64,000 nucleotides of DNA from CAZGXI01 sp964529715. Its GTDB lineage: Bacteria; Chloroflexota; Anaerolineae; Aggregatilineales; Ch27. The notes under the pieces were generated by a model. It was not told the DNA's origin and made no database searches. It saw nothing but the letters and a program-made list of their open reading frames with translations. Below are positions 8,580 to 17,650 of this stretch, in pieces. The first letter of the stretch is position 1; the number at the start of each line of letters is the position of its first letter. Where the stretch lies: assembly GCA_964529715.1 (NCBI GenBank), contig CAZGXI010000008.1:62001-126000 (forward strand). The letters are read 5' to 3'. Made by a program: the position numbers and the translations under genes.

Positions 8580-9107
8580 CTACCTGTTGGGAAGTTCCTC
8601 CTGAAGCCACGCCAGCGCCGATTCGCGGTCAAAAAAGGCGCGCTGCTGGATCAGCGCCGTTGAGTTCTGTTTGATGACGAACTGGATGACACCGGCCATC
8701 ACCGTGCGGGGCAGGATCAACGCCACGCGCCCGCGCAGGTTGGGGCAGGCTTTGCGATGATCATTTACGCGGCTGCGTACGTAAGGCGTGAGACTCAACG
8801 CGGGATCGGCCAGCTCTTGCAGTAGCAGGAATGGGCAGTCGGCAGGCAAAGCCTTGCTCTTCTCGATCAGATCGTCGGCCCAGGCATCCACCGATTTGCG
8901 GCTCACCGACTTGATGGTGTAGCACAACACGTAGCCATCGACCAGCCACTCGCGGATAATGCCCGGCGCGATCTCTTTGACCTGGGAACGAGCGATTTCC
9001 GGTTCGGTTTCTTCGGCTGCCGCCGGAATAGCGGCCATCTCTGCCGATGACCCGCCAGCGTCCGCTGGGAGTTGTTCCGAATCTCGTTCAGGTGCGTCCG
9101 GTTGCAT
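8580..9107 (-). CDS. hypothetical STAS-like protein, paralogue of the 9163-9630 gene
   Basis: 175 residues. The first 55 are acidic and probably disordered; the rest is about 115 residues with alternating strands and helices. Shared landmarks with the neighbour gene are YVLCYTIKS / CVLAYTIRS, a Pro-Ala-Asp-Cys-Pro or Pro-Glu-Asp-Arg-Pro turn before a hydrophobic strand, DPALSLTPYVRSRV / DPSLVFTPRIRQEV, a GRVALILP / GRIATVMI strand, and FFDRESALAWL / LFDRNEALSWL at the end. The pattern resembles SpoIIAA/STAS-like folds but I cannot name a family. Regulatory or scaffold roles are possible; none is shown. Confidence 0.7.
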   Translation of the reverse strand: MQPDAPERDSEQLPADAGGSSAEMAAIPAAAEETEPEIARSQVKEIAPGIIREWLVDGYVLCYTIKSVSRKSVDAWADDLIEKSKALPADCPFLLLQELADPALSLTPYVRSRVNDHRKACPNLRGRVALILPRTVMAGVIQFVIKQNSTALIQQRAFFDRESALAWLQEELPNR

Positions 9108-9162
9108 AAATTTTCTCTTCGATACTCACTCGGCGCTCCGGCAAGGAACGCACAACGAACGT

Positions 9163-9630
9163 TCAGTCTTTCCAAAAAGAGGTTTCATACGCCTCCATCA
9201 GCCACGACAGCGCCTCGTTACGGTCAAAGAGAATGCGGTGTTGCATTTTCTTGAGCGGGCGCAGGCTGGTGTAGAGACGCGCCACCTGGAGCAGAATGGA
9301 TTGTATCATGACCGTCGCAATGCGCCCTTGCTGCCCGGAAATCATTTTGATGATTGCGTCTACTTCCTGGCGAATGCGCGGGGTGAAAACCAGACTCGGA
9401 TCGGTCATGTCCATCAGGATCAGGAGCGGGCGGTCTTCGGGCCAGGTTTCGACCCGCTGCCGGAGGTCGTCAAACGCCGGCTTCAACGCTTCCCATTCGA
9501 TGCTCCGGATCGTGTACGCCAGGACGCAACCATCGCACAACTCCTCAAAGTGGTAGCCTGGCGTCGTTTTCGATTGGGAGGCGGCATCGAGAGGGGGGTC
9601 TGGTAAGGCAGTGAAATTGATAAAACCCAC
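9163..9630 (-). CDS. hypothetical STAS-like protein, paralogue of the 8580-9107 gene
   Basis: 155 residues from GTG 9628-9630, with AGAGGGA at a good distance upstream. It shares the whole C-terminal domain layout with the downstream gene, including the final FDRNEALSWLMEAYE helix where that gene has FDRESALAWLQEEL. The 55-base gap and same orientation suggest one operon of two duplicated genes. No catalytic motif or membrane segment is visible. The fold guess (STAS/SpoIIAA-like) rests on the strand-helix pattern only. Confidence 0.7.
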   Translation of the reverse strand: MGFINFTALPDPPLDAASQSKTTPGYHFEELCDGCVLAYTIRSIEWEALKPAFDDLRQRVETWPEDRPLLILMDMTDPSLVFTPRIRQEVDAIIKMISGQQGRIATVMIQSILLQVARLYTSLRPLKKMQHRILFDRNEALSWLMEAYETSFWKD

Positions 9631-9781
9631 CGTAGATTCCCTCTTATATCATATCATCGAAAGATTGTATATCCAGGTTAGCATCCTCTTTGCGGCAGAT
9701 CAATTCCGCCAGTGTGCTTTTCACAAAGAATTCACTTCTGGTCTGCGCCGCCTAAAGGCAATGTGGGCAGTGTGCCTGCTC

Positions 9782-11005
9782 CTATTCCTGGTAAATCTCC
9801 ACCGTAATCAGGCGGTCGCCAGGCGGCGGGTCGGGAAAGCGGAGCGGATCGAGGGGGTCGCGTGGCGTGAGGGCGCGCAGCACATCCATACCGTTCGTTA
9901 CCTGCCCAAAGATAGCAAACTGCCCGTTCCATTCCCAGTCCGGTGTCAGCGGCCCATAGGTGATGAAGAACTGGCTGCCACCGCTGTTGGGCACGCCGCG
10001 TGTGCTCGCCATCGCTACACGCCCTTCGCGGTCGAAAGTCAGGCCGTTGTCGCGCTCGTCGAAAATCGTATAGCCCGGCCCGCCCAGGCCTGTCCCACTG
10101 GGATCGCCCGTCTGGGCAAACATGCCCGGCAGCACGCGGTGAAAAGTGATGTTGTTGTACCAGCCGTCGCGTGCCAGGTAGACGAAGTTGTTCACCGTCA
10201 CCGGCGCTTCGTCCACAAACAGGTCGATCTCGACATTGCCCCGCTCCGTCACCAACACGGCGCGGTAGTCGGCGGTCAGGTCGATAAACAAGTCCGGCTG
10301 GTGAGGATAGTGGCGCGCCTCCAGGGCAAAGAAGCGGTAGGCATCGTCCAGGCCGTACAGGTCATAGCGCCCGCTGTAAGGCTGCCCGTTGATCAGCAGC
10401 GCGGGGATTCCGCGCAGGTCCAGGGCCAGAGCCTCCATCCGGTAGCGGTCGGCCAGCGCCGCCAAGTTCTGATCCAGCGCAGCCTCGAAATCGGCGATGT
10501 TGAGTTGCAGCGTTCCGGCATAATCGATCAGCGCGGCACGGAACTGCTCCGGCGTGAGGTCGATCCAGGCATCCTGTTCGGCGAACAGCAGGTCGTGCAT
10601 CTCCCAAAAGCGATCCTCAGCGGCGGCGGCTTCGCTAGCGGCCAGGGCCAGGGTGGCCTTGTCGTGATTTGCCACATCGGGGTAATGCCGCCACACGACG
10701 CGCAGCGATTCCGGGTAGCGTTCGCGCAGGATAGCGAGGCTGCGGGCCACGTCGGCGCAGGGGATGCACTGGAAATCGCCGTAATGGATCATGGTGACGA
10801 TGGCGTCTGCCGGCCCCTGGGCATGGTCAACAGCCGTTGGCATCACTTGATCCAGTTCTTCCGGCGGCGGCAACGTGATGATCAGCGGCGTTGGGGATGG
10901 CATGGGTGTGGACGTGGGCGGCTCAGCAGTCGGCGCGCCCCCGCTAGACAGATTGCAAGCAGCCAGACACAGGATGAGCAAGATGAGCAGCAGAGATTTT
11001 TTCAT
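9782..11005 (-). CDS. lipoprotein with DsbA-like thioredoxin domain fused to cyclophilin-type peptidyl-prolyl isomerase
   Basis: 407 residues. A lipoprotein signal (hydrophobic core then LAAC) is followed by a Thr/Pro-rich linker to about residue 50. The first domain (about 60-220) is DsbA/thioredoxin-like, with MIHYGDFQCIPCADVARSL carrying a CIPC redox pair and a later cis-Pro-type GIPALLINGQPY. The second domain (about 240-405) is a cyclophilin: AVLVTERGNVEIDLFVDEAPVTVNNF, FHRVLPGMFAQTGD, GGSQFFITYGP and the final QVTNGMDVL. The protein should sit on the outer face of the membrane and combine disulfide exchange with prolyl isomerisation for folding of exported proteins. Each domain is common; the single-chain combination is unusual. 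Confidence 0.9.
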   Translation of the reverse strand: MKKSLLLILLILCLAACNLSSGGAPTAEPPTSTPMPSPTPLIITLPPPEELDQVMPTAVDHAQGPADAIVTMIHYGDFQCIPCADVARSLAILRERYPESLRVVWRHYPDVANHDKATLALAASEAAAAEDRFWEMHDLLFAEQDAWIDLTPEQFRAALIDYAGTLQLNIADFEAALDQNLAALADRYRMEALALDLRGIPALLINGQPYSGRYDLYGLDDAYRFFALEARHYPHQPDLFIDLTADYRAVLVTERGNVEIDLFVDEAPVTVNNFVYLARDGWYNNITFHRVLPGMFAQTGDPSGTGLGGPGYTIFDERDNGLTFDREGRVAMASTRGVPNSGGSQFFITYGPLTPDWEWNGQFAIFGQVTNGMDVLRALTPRDPLDPLRFPDPPPGDRLITVEIYQE

Positions 11006-11109
11006 AATATAAGGATCGGCTCAGGACAAGACGGTAAAGGCGACGCCTCCCAACCCGGCACAGAGATGCGTCGCCCCCCCACGACCAGAGTATACCGCGA
11101 AGCAGGATT

Positions 11110-11883
11110 TCATTCGCTCGCTTCGGCCTCTTCTGCGGTGGTTGCTTCTTCTTCGCCCGCCGGCGTGTCCTCATCCTCTCGGAGCACAAAGTCGTCCGGC
11201 GTCAGCGCGGGATTGATCTCCACTGCCACCGGTTCCAGTTCCATGAACATCTTGTCGCCCCAATAGCGTTGCACCAGCGGCGGCAGCAACAGCCCATCTA
11301 CCTTGATCAGCGATCCGCGCGTGCGGATGTACTGTGTTTTGCGCTCACCGCCCCACGGGTCCGCGCGCTCGACCTCGATTTCCTTGAGGGTGTGGTCATC
11401 TTCCAGGCGAACGATGGCAAAGTCGTTGTCGTAGCCCGATAGCCGCGCGCGAAAGCTGCGAGCGTCTACCCCTTCCACACGCACGTCCCGGTCGGCGATC
11501 AACGGGCTGACGAAAAAGACCGCCTCGCTCCAGGCCCGCCGCCGCGCCGATTCGACCATGTCCGTGTCGGTGGAGCGCGTCACGTGGATGCCCTGCTGCT
11601 CGTAGACCGCCTGGCCGTCAAAACTGGTGGTGTAGCTGGAACGGAACAGGCGCAAGACAGAGACTTTCATTTCCCACTTCATCATCAACGGAAAGCAATA
11701 GGTCGCCGTTGCATCCAGGCTGACCCACACCGGAAATGGCCCCAGCTTGCTGCGCGAACGCCCCCGGTATCTGATCCGCAGCGTCTCCATCGCGGGCGGG
11801 CTGAAGCCATAGCGCGCAATGACCAGTTTCTTGAGCAAGTCCTTGCCAATCGGATCGCCCTGCGCCAGCAGCAGAAATGACAT
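11110..11883 (-). CDS. hypothetical protein, DUF6544-like
   Basis: 257 residues from ATG 11881-11883, with AGGAG about nine bases upstream. Landmarks include an early RYGFSPPAMETLRIRYRGR, a central SEAVFFVSPLIADRDVRVEGVD and a later ERADPWGGERKTQYIRTRGSLIKVDGLLLPP. The order of these resembles uncharacterised DUF6544-type proteins, but the match is weak. The last 25 residues are very acidic (many Glu), probably a flexible tail. No signal peptide, membrane span or catalytic triad is evident. Function unknown. Confidence 0.65.
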   Translation of the reverse strand: MSFLLLAQGDPIGKDLLKKLVIARYGFSPPAMETLRIRYRGRSRSKLGPFPVWVSLDATATYCFPLMMKWEMKVSVLRLFRSSYTTSFDGQAVYEQQGIHVTRSTDTDMVESARRRAWSEAVFFVSPLIADRDVRVEGVDARSFRARLSGYDNDFAIVRLEDDHTLKEIEVERADPWGGERKTQYIRTRGSLIKVDGLLLPPLVQRYWGDKMFMELEPVAVEINPALTPDDFVLREDEDTPAGEEEATTAEEAEASE

Positions 11884-12053
11884 CGCTCAACGCTCCTGCA
11901 ATCAGTCGATACGCGCACCAGACAGAAGCCGTCTCTCTTCTGCCTTTCAGCCCCATTGGGCAGTGTAACACGTCAGACCACCCCGCCAAAAGCACCACGG
12001 CAGAACGGCGGTGGCAGAAACGTGAATTATTTGTGAAATCCCCTGGCACGCTC

Positions 12054-13679
12054 TCAGCGGCACATGAAAAACCACGAGCCAACCGTCAGCACGTCGCCCA
12101 CGCTCAAGCGAAAGCGCCCCTTGACTCGCCCCCCGTTGGCAAACGTGCCATTAGTGCTGTTCAGGTCTTCCAGAATCCAGTCATCGCCCTCGCGCACGAG
12201 CTGACAATGGTAAGACGAGACGGTATCTTCGGGGATGACGATGTCGTTGTCGGCGGCACGCCCCAGGCTTAAGCCCGCGCCGTCCAGATCGCGTGACTCG
12301 CGCTTCCAGGTCAACTGCGTCGGAGGCGGGCCATGACGTTCCAGCGCCGGGCGGGATGATTTGAGCCGCCCGTGCATGGCGGTCGTCTCGGACTGGTCTC
12401 TGTCGTGCGCGCCGTAGTAGGCTCTGGTGGTGCTGATTTTGCGGGTGTGGGTGTCGTAGCGCTGCGCGCCCATCTCCATGTCGATGGCCTCTTCGCGCAG
12501 CATGTTGTGCTCCGCTTCCAGTTCTTCGTCGTCGAGGTCGGCAGCCCAGATGGCGTCGGCAGCCTGAGTGAGTACCTGCGACGCCCCGTCGAAGTCACCC
12601 AGGTCAGCATACCGGACGGCCTCCTCACGGGCGCGGGCCGCCCGCAGCAGCAGCGCCGACCGGACCACCTCGGCGTTCGGGGCCTGTCCGGCGAACGCCT
12701 CCTCCGGCGCGACGTTGACCAGGATCGGCAGGTCCATCGTGCGGTGCGCCACGCGCTCCTGGCCCAGTTCGTCGTAATCGAAGCGCAAACGGGCCACCTC
12801 GACCTGGCCCAGCGTGCGCAACGCTGGAATCGCCAGTTCCAGGAGCAGCCGCTTGATCTCGTCGCCGTACATATCCCCCAGGTGAAAGACGATCTCGCGC
12901 CCGCGCACGTCGGCGGGATAGGCGTTCAACTGCGTGACCATCTTCACGTCCGGCGAGAGTGTCAGGGTGATGGTCAGGTTTTGCCCGACCACACTCATTA
13001 GATCGGCCAGCTCTTCGGTGAAGATACGCGGCGCCTGGTCAGGGTTGTCGATGTAGTAAAACGCGCCGCCACCCTCCGACGCCAGGCGGGTGAGCAGGTC
13101 TTCGTTGAAGCCCAGCCCCACGCCCATCGTTGTGGTCGTCACGCCCTCCTCGCGCTTCTGACGAGCCATGGCCGCCAGCCGCGCCGGATCGGTGACGCCC
13201 TCATTCGCCAGCCCGTCAGTCAGCAGCAGCACGCGGTTGATCTGTCCCTCGGCGGCGTTCTGCTCGACCAACTGGCAGCCCTTGAGCCAACCGCCACTGA
13301 GGTTGGTCGTGCCACTAGGACGAATAGCCTGAATGGCATGGTTGACGGCGTCTTTGTGTAGCACCGGGCCGGGCGGCGAATCGACCGACACCGCCTCGTT
13401 GTACGTGACCAGGCTAAAGCAGTCGCGCCCGCTCAGGCGTTGGACGAGGAACTGCGCCGCCTTCTTGACATACTCGATCTTGTCGCCTGCCATCGAACTG
13501 CTGCGGTCCAGCACCACGCTCAGGTTGAGCGGGCGACGGCTGGCAGCGTCGGGCGGCGGCCCGGCCTGGATGCGCGCCATCAGGTACAGGCGATGTTCGC
13601 GCGCCATCGAGAGCACATCGTAATCCAACACATAATCCGCTTCCACCAGGCCGCGTCCTTCCTCGTTTAACCATGTCAC
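12054..13679 (-). CDS. VWA domain protein with C-terminal FHA domain
   Basis: 541 residues. The VWA domain (about 45-235) has the MIDAS residues DRSSSM, then the TNLSGG threonine region and LLLTDGLANEGV. A middle region of about 200 residues carries helical repeats. The FHA domain (about 460-541) shows LGRAADNDIVIPEDTVSSYHCQL, EDLNSTNGTFANG and a short end; the R, S, H and N of the phosphothreonine pocket are all present. No signal peptide is seen, so it is probably cytoplasmic and may gather phosphothreonine-bearing partners around a metal-dependent adhesion surface. The GTG start at 13679 has no clear ribosome site, so the true N-terminus could be a few codons downstream. Confidence 0.88.
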   Translation of the reverse strand: MTWLNEEGRGLVEADYVLDYDVLSMAREHRLYLMARIQAGPPPDAASRRPLNLSVVLDRSSSMAGDKIEYVKKAAQFLVQRLSGRDCFSLVTYNEAVSVDSPPGPVLHKDAVNHAIQAIRPSGTTNLSGGWLKGCQLVEQNAAEGQINRVLLLTDGLANEGVTDPARLAAMARQKREEGVTTTTMGVGLGFNEDLLTRLASEGGGAFYYIDNPDQAPRIFTEELADLMSVVGQNLTITLTLSPDVKMVTQLNAYPADVRGREIVFHLGDMYGDEIKRLLLELAIPALRTLGQVEVARLRFDYDELGQERVAHRTMDLPILVNVAPEEAFAGQAPNAEVVRSALLLRAARAREEAVRYADLGDFDGASQVLTQAADAIWAADLDDEELEAEHNMLREEAIDMEMGAQRYDTHTRKISTTRAYYGAHDRDQSETTAMHGRLKSSRPALERHGPPPTQLTWKRESRDLDGAGLSLGRAADNDIVIPEDTVSSYHCQLVREGDDWILEDLNSTNGTFANGGRVKGRFRLSVGDVLTVGSWFFMCR

Positions 13680-13745
13680 AGGTATTGCAATTTTATACGC
13701 AAGTGGGCCGGATGGGGTTCGTCCTTTGGTCCTATCGATAATGCG

Positions 13746-13774
13746 GTAGGGGCGGCCACCTGCGCCGCCCCTAC
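13746..13774. repeat. GTAG-type dispersed palindrome
   Basis: A perfect 10-bp stem (GTAGGGGCGG at 13746-13755 with CCGCCCCTAC at 13765-13774) and a 9-base loop in the gap between the VWA-FHA and PPC genes. Similar stems with GTAG/GCAG ends occur at 17202, 40177 and 53192. It may act as an mRNA 3' end but has no U-run. Confidence 0.6.
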
Positions 13775-13816
13775 GACACTTTCATTTATAGAGATACGGG
13801 CCGATCCCCTGCCCGT

Positions 13817-16800
13817 CTACTGCAGTTGCAGGGTGTAGACCGCCACGTCGTCGTTCCGGCTATAGAGCGTGCCGCTCCAACTGCCAAGCGTCACGCCATT
13901 CTGCACGGCGGTGACGGTGTAGTTGGCGGGGGTAGTGTCGTTACATTCCAACGAGTACTGCACACCGATGGCCCATTGCCCGCGCGGCGCCGTCGGCGGG
14001 ATGGTGATCGTCTCCACCGCCGGGCTGCTGAACGTGCGGCAGTAGTCGTTGCCTGCCGTCGCCTGGAGCGTCACGCCGTTGGCACCGTTGGGATTCTCAA
14101 ACGAGATCAGAATGCCATCCGGCCCCTGCGTCGCCAGATCGAGGTCGGCCCGGTTGTTCCAGGTCAGGGTGAGCACCACGCTGCCCGCCTGGGTCGCGCC
14201 GCCACCACCGCCCGGCAGCGCCGCCCCGCCCGCCGTGACACTCAGCTCGTAGCGCCCGGTCGAAGTGCCGTTTTGCTGGCCGTAGCGCGTGGCGCGGATG
14301 ATGTAGGTCCCTGCCGCCGGGGCAGTGAAGTTCGGAATCTGCGCGTTCAGCCCGGTGTTGCCTACGGGGGTCGCAGCATCGTCGTTGTGGGTCAGTTCAC
14401 GCTGGGTAGAGTCCAGCAAGAACAGGTAGGCGTCCAGGTCGCCGTCCAACCGGGTCATCGTCACCGTGATCACGTCGCCTGCATTCAACGTGATGGTGTA
14501 GTCCACCGCGCTCTGGGCGTTGGTGATCTGGCCGGTCACGGGTTGACCGACGGTAAGCGCGTTGCCGCCCGGCAGGGTCACGCCGCCGCCGGAACCGCTC
14601 GCGCTGCCCGCCGTGACGCTCAGTTCGTAGCGCCCGGTCGAGCTGCCGTTTTGCTGGCCGAAGCGCGTGGCGCGGATGATGTAGGTTCCATCCGCCGGGG
14701 CGGTGAAGTTCGGAATCTGCGCGTTCAGCCCGGTGTCGCCTACGGGGGTCGCGGCATCGTCGTTGTGGGTCAGTTCACGCTGGGTAGAGTCCAGCAAGAA
14801 CAGGTAGGTGTCCAGGTTGCCGTCCAACCGGGTCATCGTCACCGTGATCACGTCGCCGCGCTTGAGCGAAATGGTGTAGTCGAAGGTAAAGCTGGCATTG
14901 GTGATCTCGCCGGTCACGGTCTGGCCAACCTCAATCGCGCCGCCGCCCTGCCCCACCGGCTGGGTCTGCGCAGCGCCCGCCGTGACGCTCAGTTCGTAAC
15001 GCCCGGTGGAGGTGCCGCTATCACGCCCGTAGTGGGTGGCGCGGATGGTATACGTCCCCGCCGCCGGAGGCGTGAAGTCCACGATCTGCGCATTGAGGAA
15101 GGAGTCCCCGACCTGCGCCGCCGCGTCGTCGTTGAAGACCAGTTCGCGCCCGGTCGCGTCGAGGATGATCAGGTAGGGGTCCAGGTTGCCGTCCAGACGG
15201 CGCATCGTCGCCGTGATCGCCTCGCCCGCACCGAGGGTGATGCTGTAGTCCTCTGCCCCCTGCGTCTGTGTGATCTGGCCGGTCACGGTCTGGCCGACGG
15301 TGATCGTGTTGCCCGCACCCAGGGTCACACCGCCGCCCGGCTGCCCCTGTCCGCCGCTGATCGTCACGCCGCCGCCCGCGCCACCCGGCTGCCAGTCGGC
15401 GCTACACAGGTCTAGCCCCGGCAGGTCGGTGATCACCGTCTGCGGCGAGGCGGCAGGATCGGCCACCGGGATCGCCAGCAGCGAGTCGCCCGTTTCACCG
15501 ACGTAGAACAGCCAGGCATCATCAGGCGTGAACAGGACGCACGTGTTGAAGGCCGCCCGCGCGCTCGTCACAACCGGCGCGTCGAAGGTCGGGTCGGAGA
15601 GGTAAACCGCACTGGCGCTGAAATCGTCCGGCAGCGCCGACACGATAGCCGCCTGGCTGCCCGCGTGATTCCAGACCACTCCCTGGGCACCCGCGCTGCC
15701 TTCTGGCAAGGCGTGCGCGGTCGCCTGCGCTTCGGCAGGCCACATGCCGGGATCGCCCAGGTCGGCGGTGTAAACACCGAACGGGTCTTTGTTATTCACC
15801 CTGCCGACAATGACCAGCGGCGCGCCCGCATGGAAAGCGGCGCTCTGAATCTCGCCGCCGCCCAATGGCGTGACCGGCCCCGCGACCGTCCCATCTTCTA
15901 ACCGGACGGCGATGAGGCCACCAGCCGGCTGCCGGGTGGCAAACAAGGCATATACATCGCTCAACCCGACCAGCCGCATCCCTGCCACACCACTCATCTG
16001 CGGCGCGCTCAGGCTGAAATTCCCCGTCGGCGTAAAGGTCTGCGCGTCGGCAGTCATCAGGCCGACCACGTGCGCGTACTGCGAATCTTCCGGCCAGATC
16101 GGCCAGCTAACGATCTGAGTCTGATCCGGCGTCAGGGCATAGCCCCAACTGGGCAGCGCCCCGACACTGGCCGTTGTCTCCGTCAGGTCGGGGATGTCAT
16201 AGTAGACGATGGACGGCGCTCCGTACGTGTCGGCAGCGCGCCGGAAGACGACCAACCGGTTGGCGGCCTGCCAGCCGAGCAATTCGTCTAAGCCGTAGGC
16301 TTCGGGCACCGCCATCAGCGAGGCCCCACCCGCCGCCGGTGATAACACGGCGATGCGGCTGGCCGTATCGCCGTCGCCCCACTGGGTCGCGGCCAGGGCC
16401 GTGGTGAAGCTCTCGGCCAGCGTACCCGCCGTCCCGGCGCTGCCCGCAGGCAACCCACCCAACGCGGCCCCGCCGATTCCCTCTGCGCCGGACGAGGCAG
16501 CACCCGCCGCCTGCGGCGCATTGATAACCACACCCGGTGGTGCGGCCTCCCCACCGATGATCTGTGACACGTCCAGCGTAGCCGGAATCACCAGCGAGTT
16601 CACGAACGCCTCAAACACGGCCTGCGCGGTGGCGTCCCAGGCCGCGCCGTTCGTCCGTGCGCCTGCCGCGATCACCATCACATCCGGCCCGGCGATCAGC
16701 ACAGCGACCATGCCCGCACCCACGTCGGCAGCCGTTGACTGAAAAGCCGCCATGCTGCCCGTATACCCCGCCAGCGTCACCGCCTGAGCCTGCCCGCTGG

Positions 16801-17110
16801 CCGCACCCTGAAGCGCACTGACTACCAGATTGGTCATAGCAGTCAGAGAAGCCTGGTTGCCCATGCCGGGGGCGTAGGTTAACTGCACGGCAAGGTTCAG
16901 ACCCTCGGCCACGTTCGCAGCAGACAAAACGTTATTCTGCTGCTCGAACATGCCGGTCCAACCTGCGCCTGCGGGCACGGTTACGCAGTACCCAGAAGGA
17001 TGGCAAAGCTGCTCACCGGCTCCTTGCGCCAGGACATCCCCGGCCATCCCGGCCAGCAACACGACAATAATAAGCGCGACAACAAACAATCTAGGTTTGT
17101 TGGGTTTCAT
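13817..17110 (-). CDS. large secreted protein with three PPC domain repeats and a C-terminal DUF2135-like domain
   Basis: 1097 residues from ATG 17108-17110, preceded by GGAGAAACGGA; the frame is open further upstream but lacks a ribosome site. A signal peptide covers about residues 1-29. Residues about 30-230 contain a lipoprotein-LpqN/PsbP-like start (CHPSGYCVTVPAGAGW); about 230-560 looks like a beta-propeller of WD-like strands. Three pre-peptidase C-terminal (PPC) beta-sandwich repeats follow (about 590-960), each with the pattern ITxTMxRLDGxLDxYLxxLDxxxREL..NDDAA...TGRYELSVTAG. The last ~120 residues (LTLTWNNRADLDLATQGPDG...) resemble DUF2135. PPC domains usually help export or binding of surface proteins. 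No protease catalytic domain is seen, so a surface-binding role is more likely. Confidence 0.85.
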   Translation of the reverse strand: MKPNKPRLFVVALIIVVLLAGMAGDVLAQGAGEQLCHPSGYCVTVPAGAGWTGMFEQQNNVLSAANVAEGLNLAVQLTYAPGMGNQASLTAMTNLVVSALQGAASGQAQAVTLAGYTGSMAAFQSTAADVGAGMVAVLIAGPDVMVIAAGARTNGAAWDATAQAVFEAFVNSLVIPATLDVSQIIGGEAAPPGVVINAPQAAGAASSGAEGIGGAALGGLPAGSAGTAGTLAESFTTALAATQWGDGDTASRIAVLSPAAGGASLMAVPEAYGLDELLGWQAANRLVVFRRAADTYGAPSIVYYDIPDLTETTASVGALPSWGYALTPDQTQIVSWPIWPEDSQYAHVVGLMTADAQTFTPTGNFSLSAPQMSGVAGMRLVGLSDVYALFATRQPAGGLIAVRLEDGTVAGPVTPLGGGEIQSAAFHAGAPLVIVGRVNNKDPFGVYTADLGDPGMWPAEAQATAHALPEGSAGAQGVVWNHAGSQAAIVSALPDDFSASAVYLSDPTFDAPVVTSARAAFNTCVLFTPDDAWLFYVGETGDSLLAIPVADPAASPQTVITDLPGLDLCSADWQPGGAGGGVTISGGQGQPGGGVTLGAGNTITVGQTVTGQITQTQGAEDYSITLGAGEAITATMRRLDGNLDPYLIILDATGRELVFNDDAAAQVGDSFLNAQIVDFTPPAAGTYTIRATHYGRDSGTSTGRYELSVTAGAAQTQPVGQGGGAIEVGQTVTGEITNASFTFDYTISLKRGDVITVTMTRLDGNLDTYLFLLDSTQRELTHNDDAATPVGDTGLNAQIPNFTAPADGTYIIRATRFGQQNGSSTGRYELSVTAGSASGSGGGVTLPGGNALTVGQPVTGQITNAQSAVDYTITLNAGDVITVTMTRLDGDLDAYLFLLDSTQRELTHNDDAATPVGNTGLNAQIPNFTAPAAGTYIIRATRYGQQNGTSTGRYELSVTAGGAALPGGGGGATQAGSVVLTLTWNNRADLDLATQGPDGILISFENPNGANGVTLQATAGNDYCRTFSSPAVETITIPPTAPRGQWAIGVQYSLECNDTTPANYTVTAVQNGVTLGSWSGTLYSRNDDVAVYTLQLQ
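14230..15310 (-). repeat. three tandem PPC-coding repeats inside the secreted protein gene
   Basis: Three direct repeats of about 350-375 bases run at about 14230-14570, 14610-14945 and 14975-15310. The two copies nearest the 3' end of the gene are almost identical over more than 200 bases, including the segment coding LDSTQRELTHNDDAATPVG, while the third has diverged. This points to a recent internal duplication. Confidence 0.8.
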
Positions 17111-17201
17111 TCCGTTTCTCCTATACACCAACAAGCGGTTTAAGCTATCCTCACCCATTATAGGCAAATCGCCACCCAGGGATAGCGCAGCGTGCAAGAC
17201 C

Positions 17202-17228
17202 GTAGCGTCGGTTTCAAGCCGACGTTAC
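17202..17228. repeat. GTAG-type dispersed palindrome
   Basis: GTAGCGTCGG (17202-17211) pairs with CCGACGTTAC (17219-17228), one G-U mismatch, in the divergent gap between the PPC-protein and DUF2007 genes. The arms nearly match the palindrome at 40177-40204. Confidence 0.6.
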
Positions 17229-17273
17229 AATCGGGGGTTGTACGTACCTGGAAGCATAGACAGGACCTGCCTG

Positions 17274-17639
17274 ATGTCCGAAGAAAAACGCCTCACACGC
17301 CCCGGACCGGACCAGCGCGACTGGTACGTGGTCGCACAACCAGGCGGCGAGGCCGAGACGGCAATCATTGTGGGCGCGCTACGCAGCGCAGACATCCCGT
17401 TCTGGGTTTCACGTGAGTCGGCGGGCACGGCCATCGTTCTGACCGCTGGGCTGCTGGGCAACATCGACGTGCTCGTGCCAGAAGCGTACTATGCCGAAGC
17501 AATGGCGCTGCTTCACGCCGAGGTTGCACCGCTGGACGATGGGGCACTGCCGCTCGACGAGGCCGACGTGGTCGCCACGCCGGAGGACGGTTGGCCCGAC
17601 GACGACGATCCGGGTGACGATTCGACTGGGCACGGCTAA
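17274..17639 (+). CDS. DUF2007-like putative signal-transducing protein
   Basis: 121 residues from ATG 17274. The domain DWYVVAQPGGEAETAIIVGALRSADIPFWV...GNIDVLVPEAYYAEAMALLHA is the DUF2007 pattern: a short ferredoxin-like alpha/beta unit with two-residue differences between repeats of the family. The last 35 residues are strongly acidic (runs of Asp). The longer open frame upstream has no support. DUF2007 proteins are small cytosolic proteins of unknown function, sometimes fused to membrane or zinc-finger domains; nothing more specific can be said. Confidence 0.75.
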   Translation: MSEEKRLTRPGPDQRDWYVVAQPGGEAETAIIVGALRSADIPFWVSRESAGTAIVLTAGLLGNIDVLVPEAYYAEAMALLHAEVAPLDDGALPLDEADVVATPEDGWPDDDDPGDDSTGHG

Positions 17640-17650
17640 GGCGAAAGGGT

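Noticed and set aside
13826..15415. A 529-codon open frame antisense to the PPC-protein gene
   Set aside because: It is the GC-rich mirror of repeated PPC coding sequence; no ribosome site, no family pattern and low-complexity Arg/Val/Gly composition.
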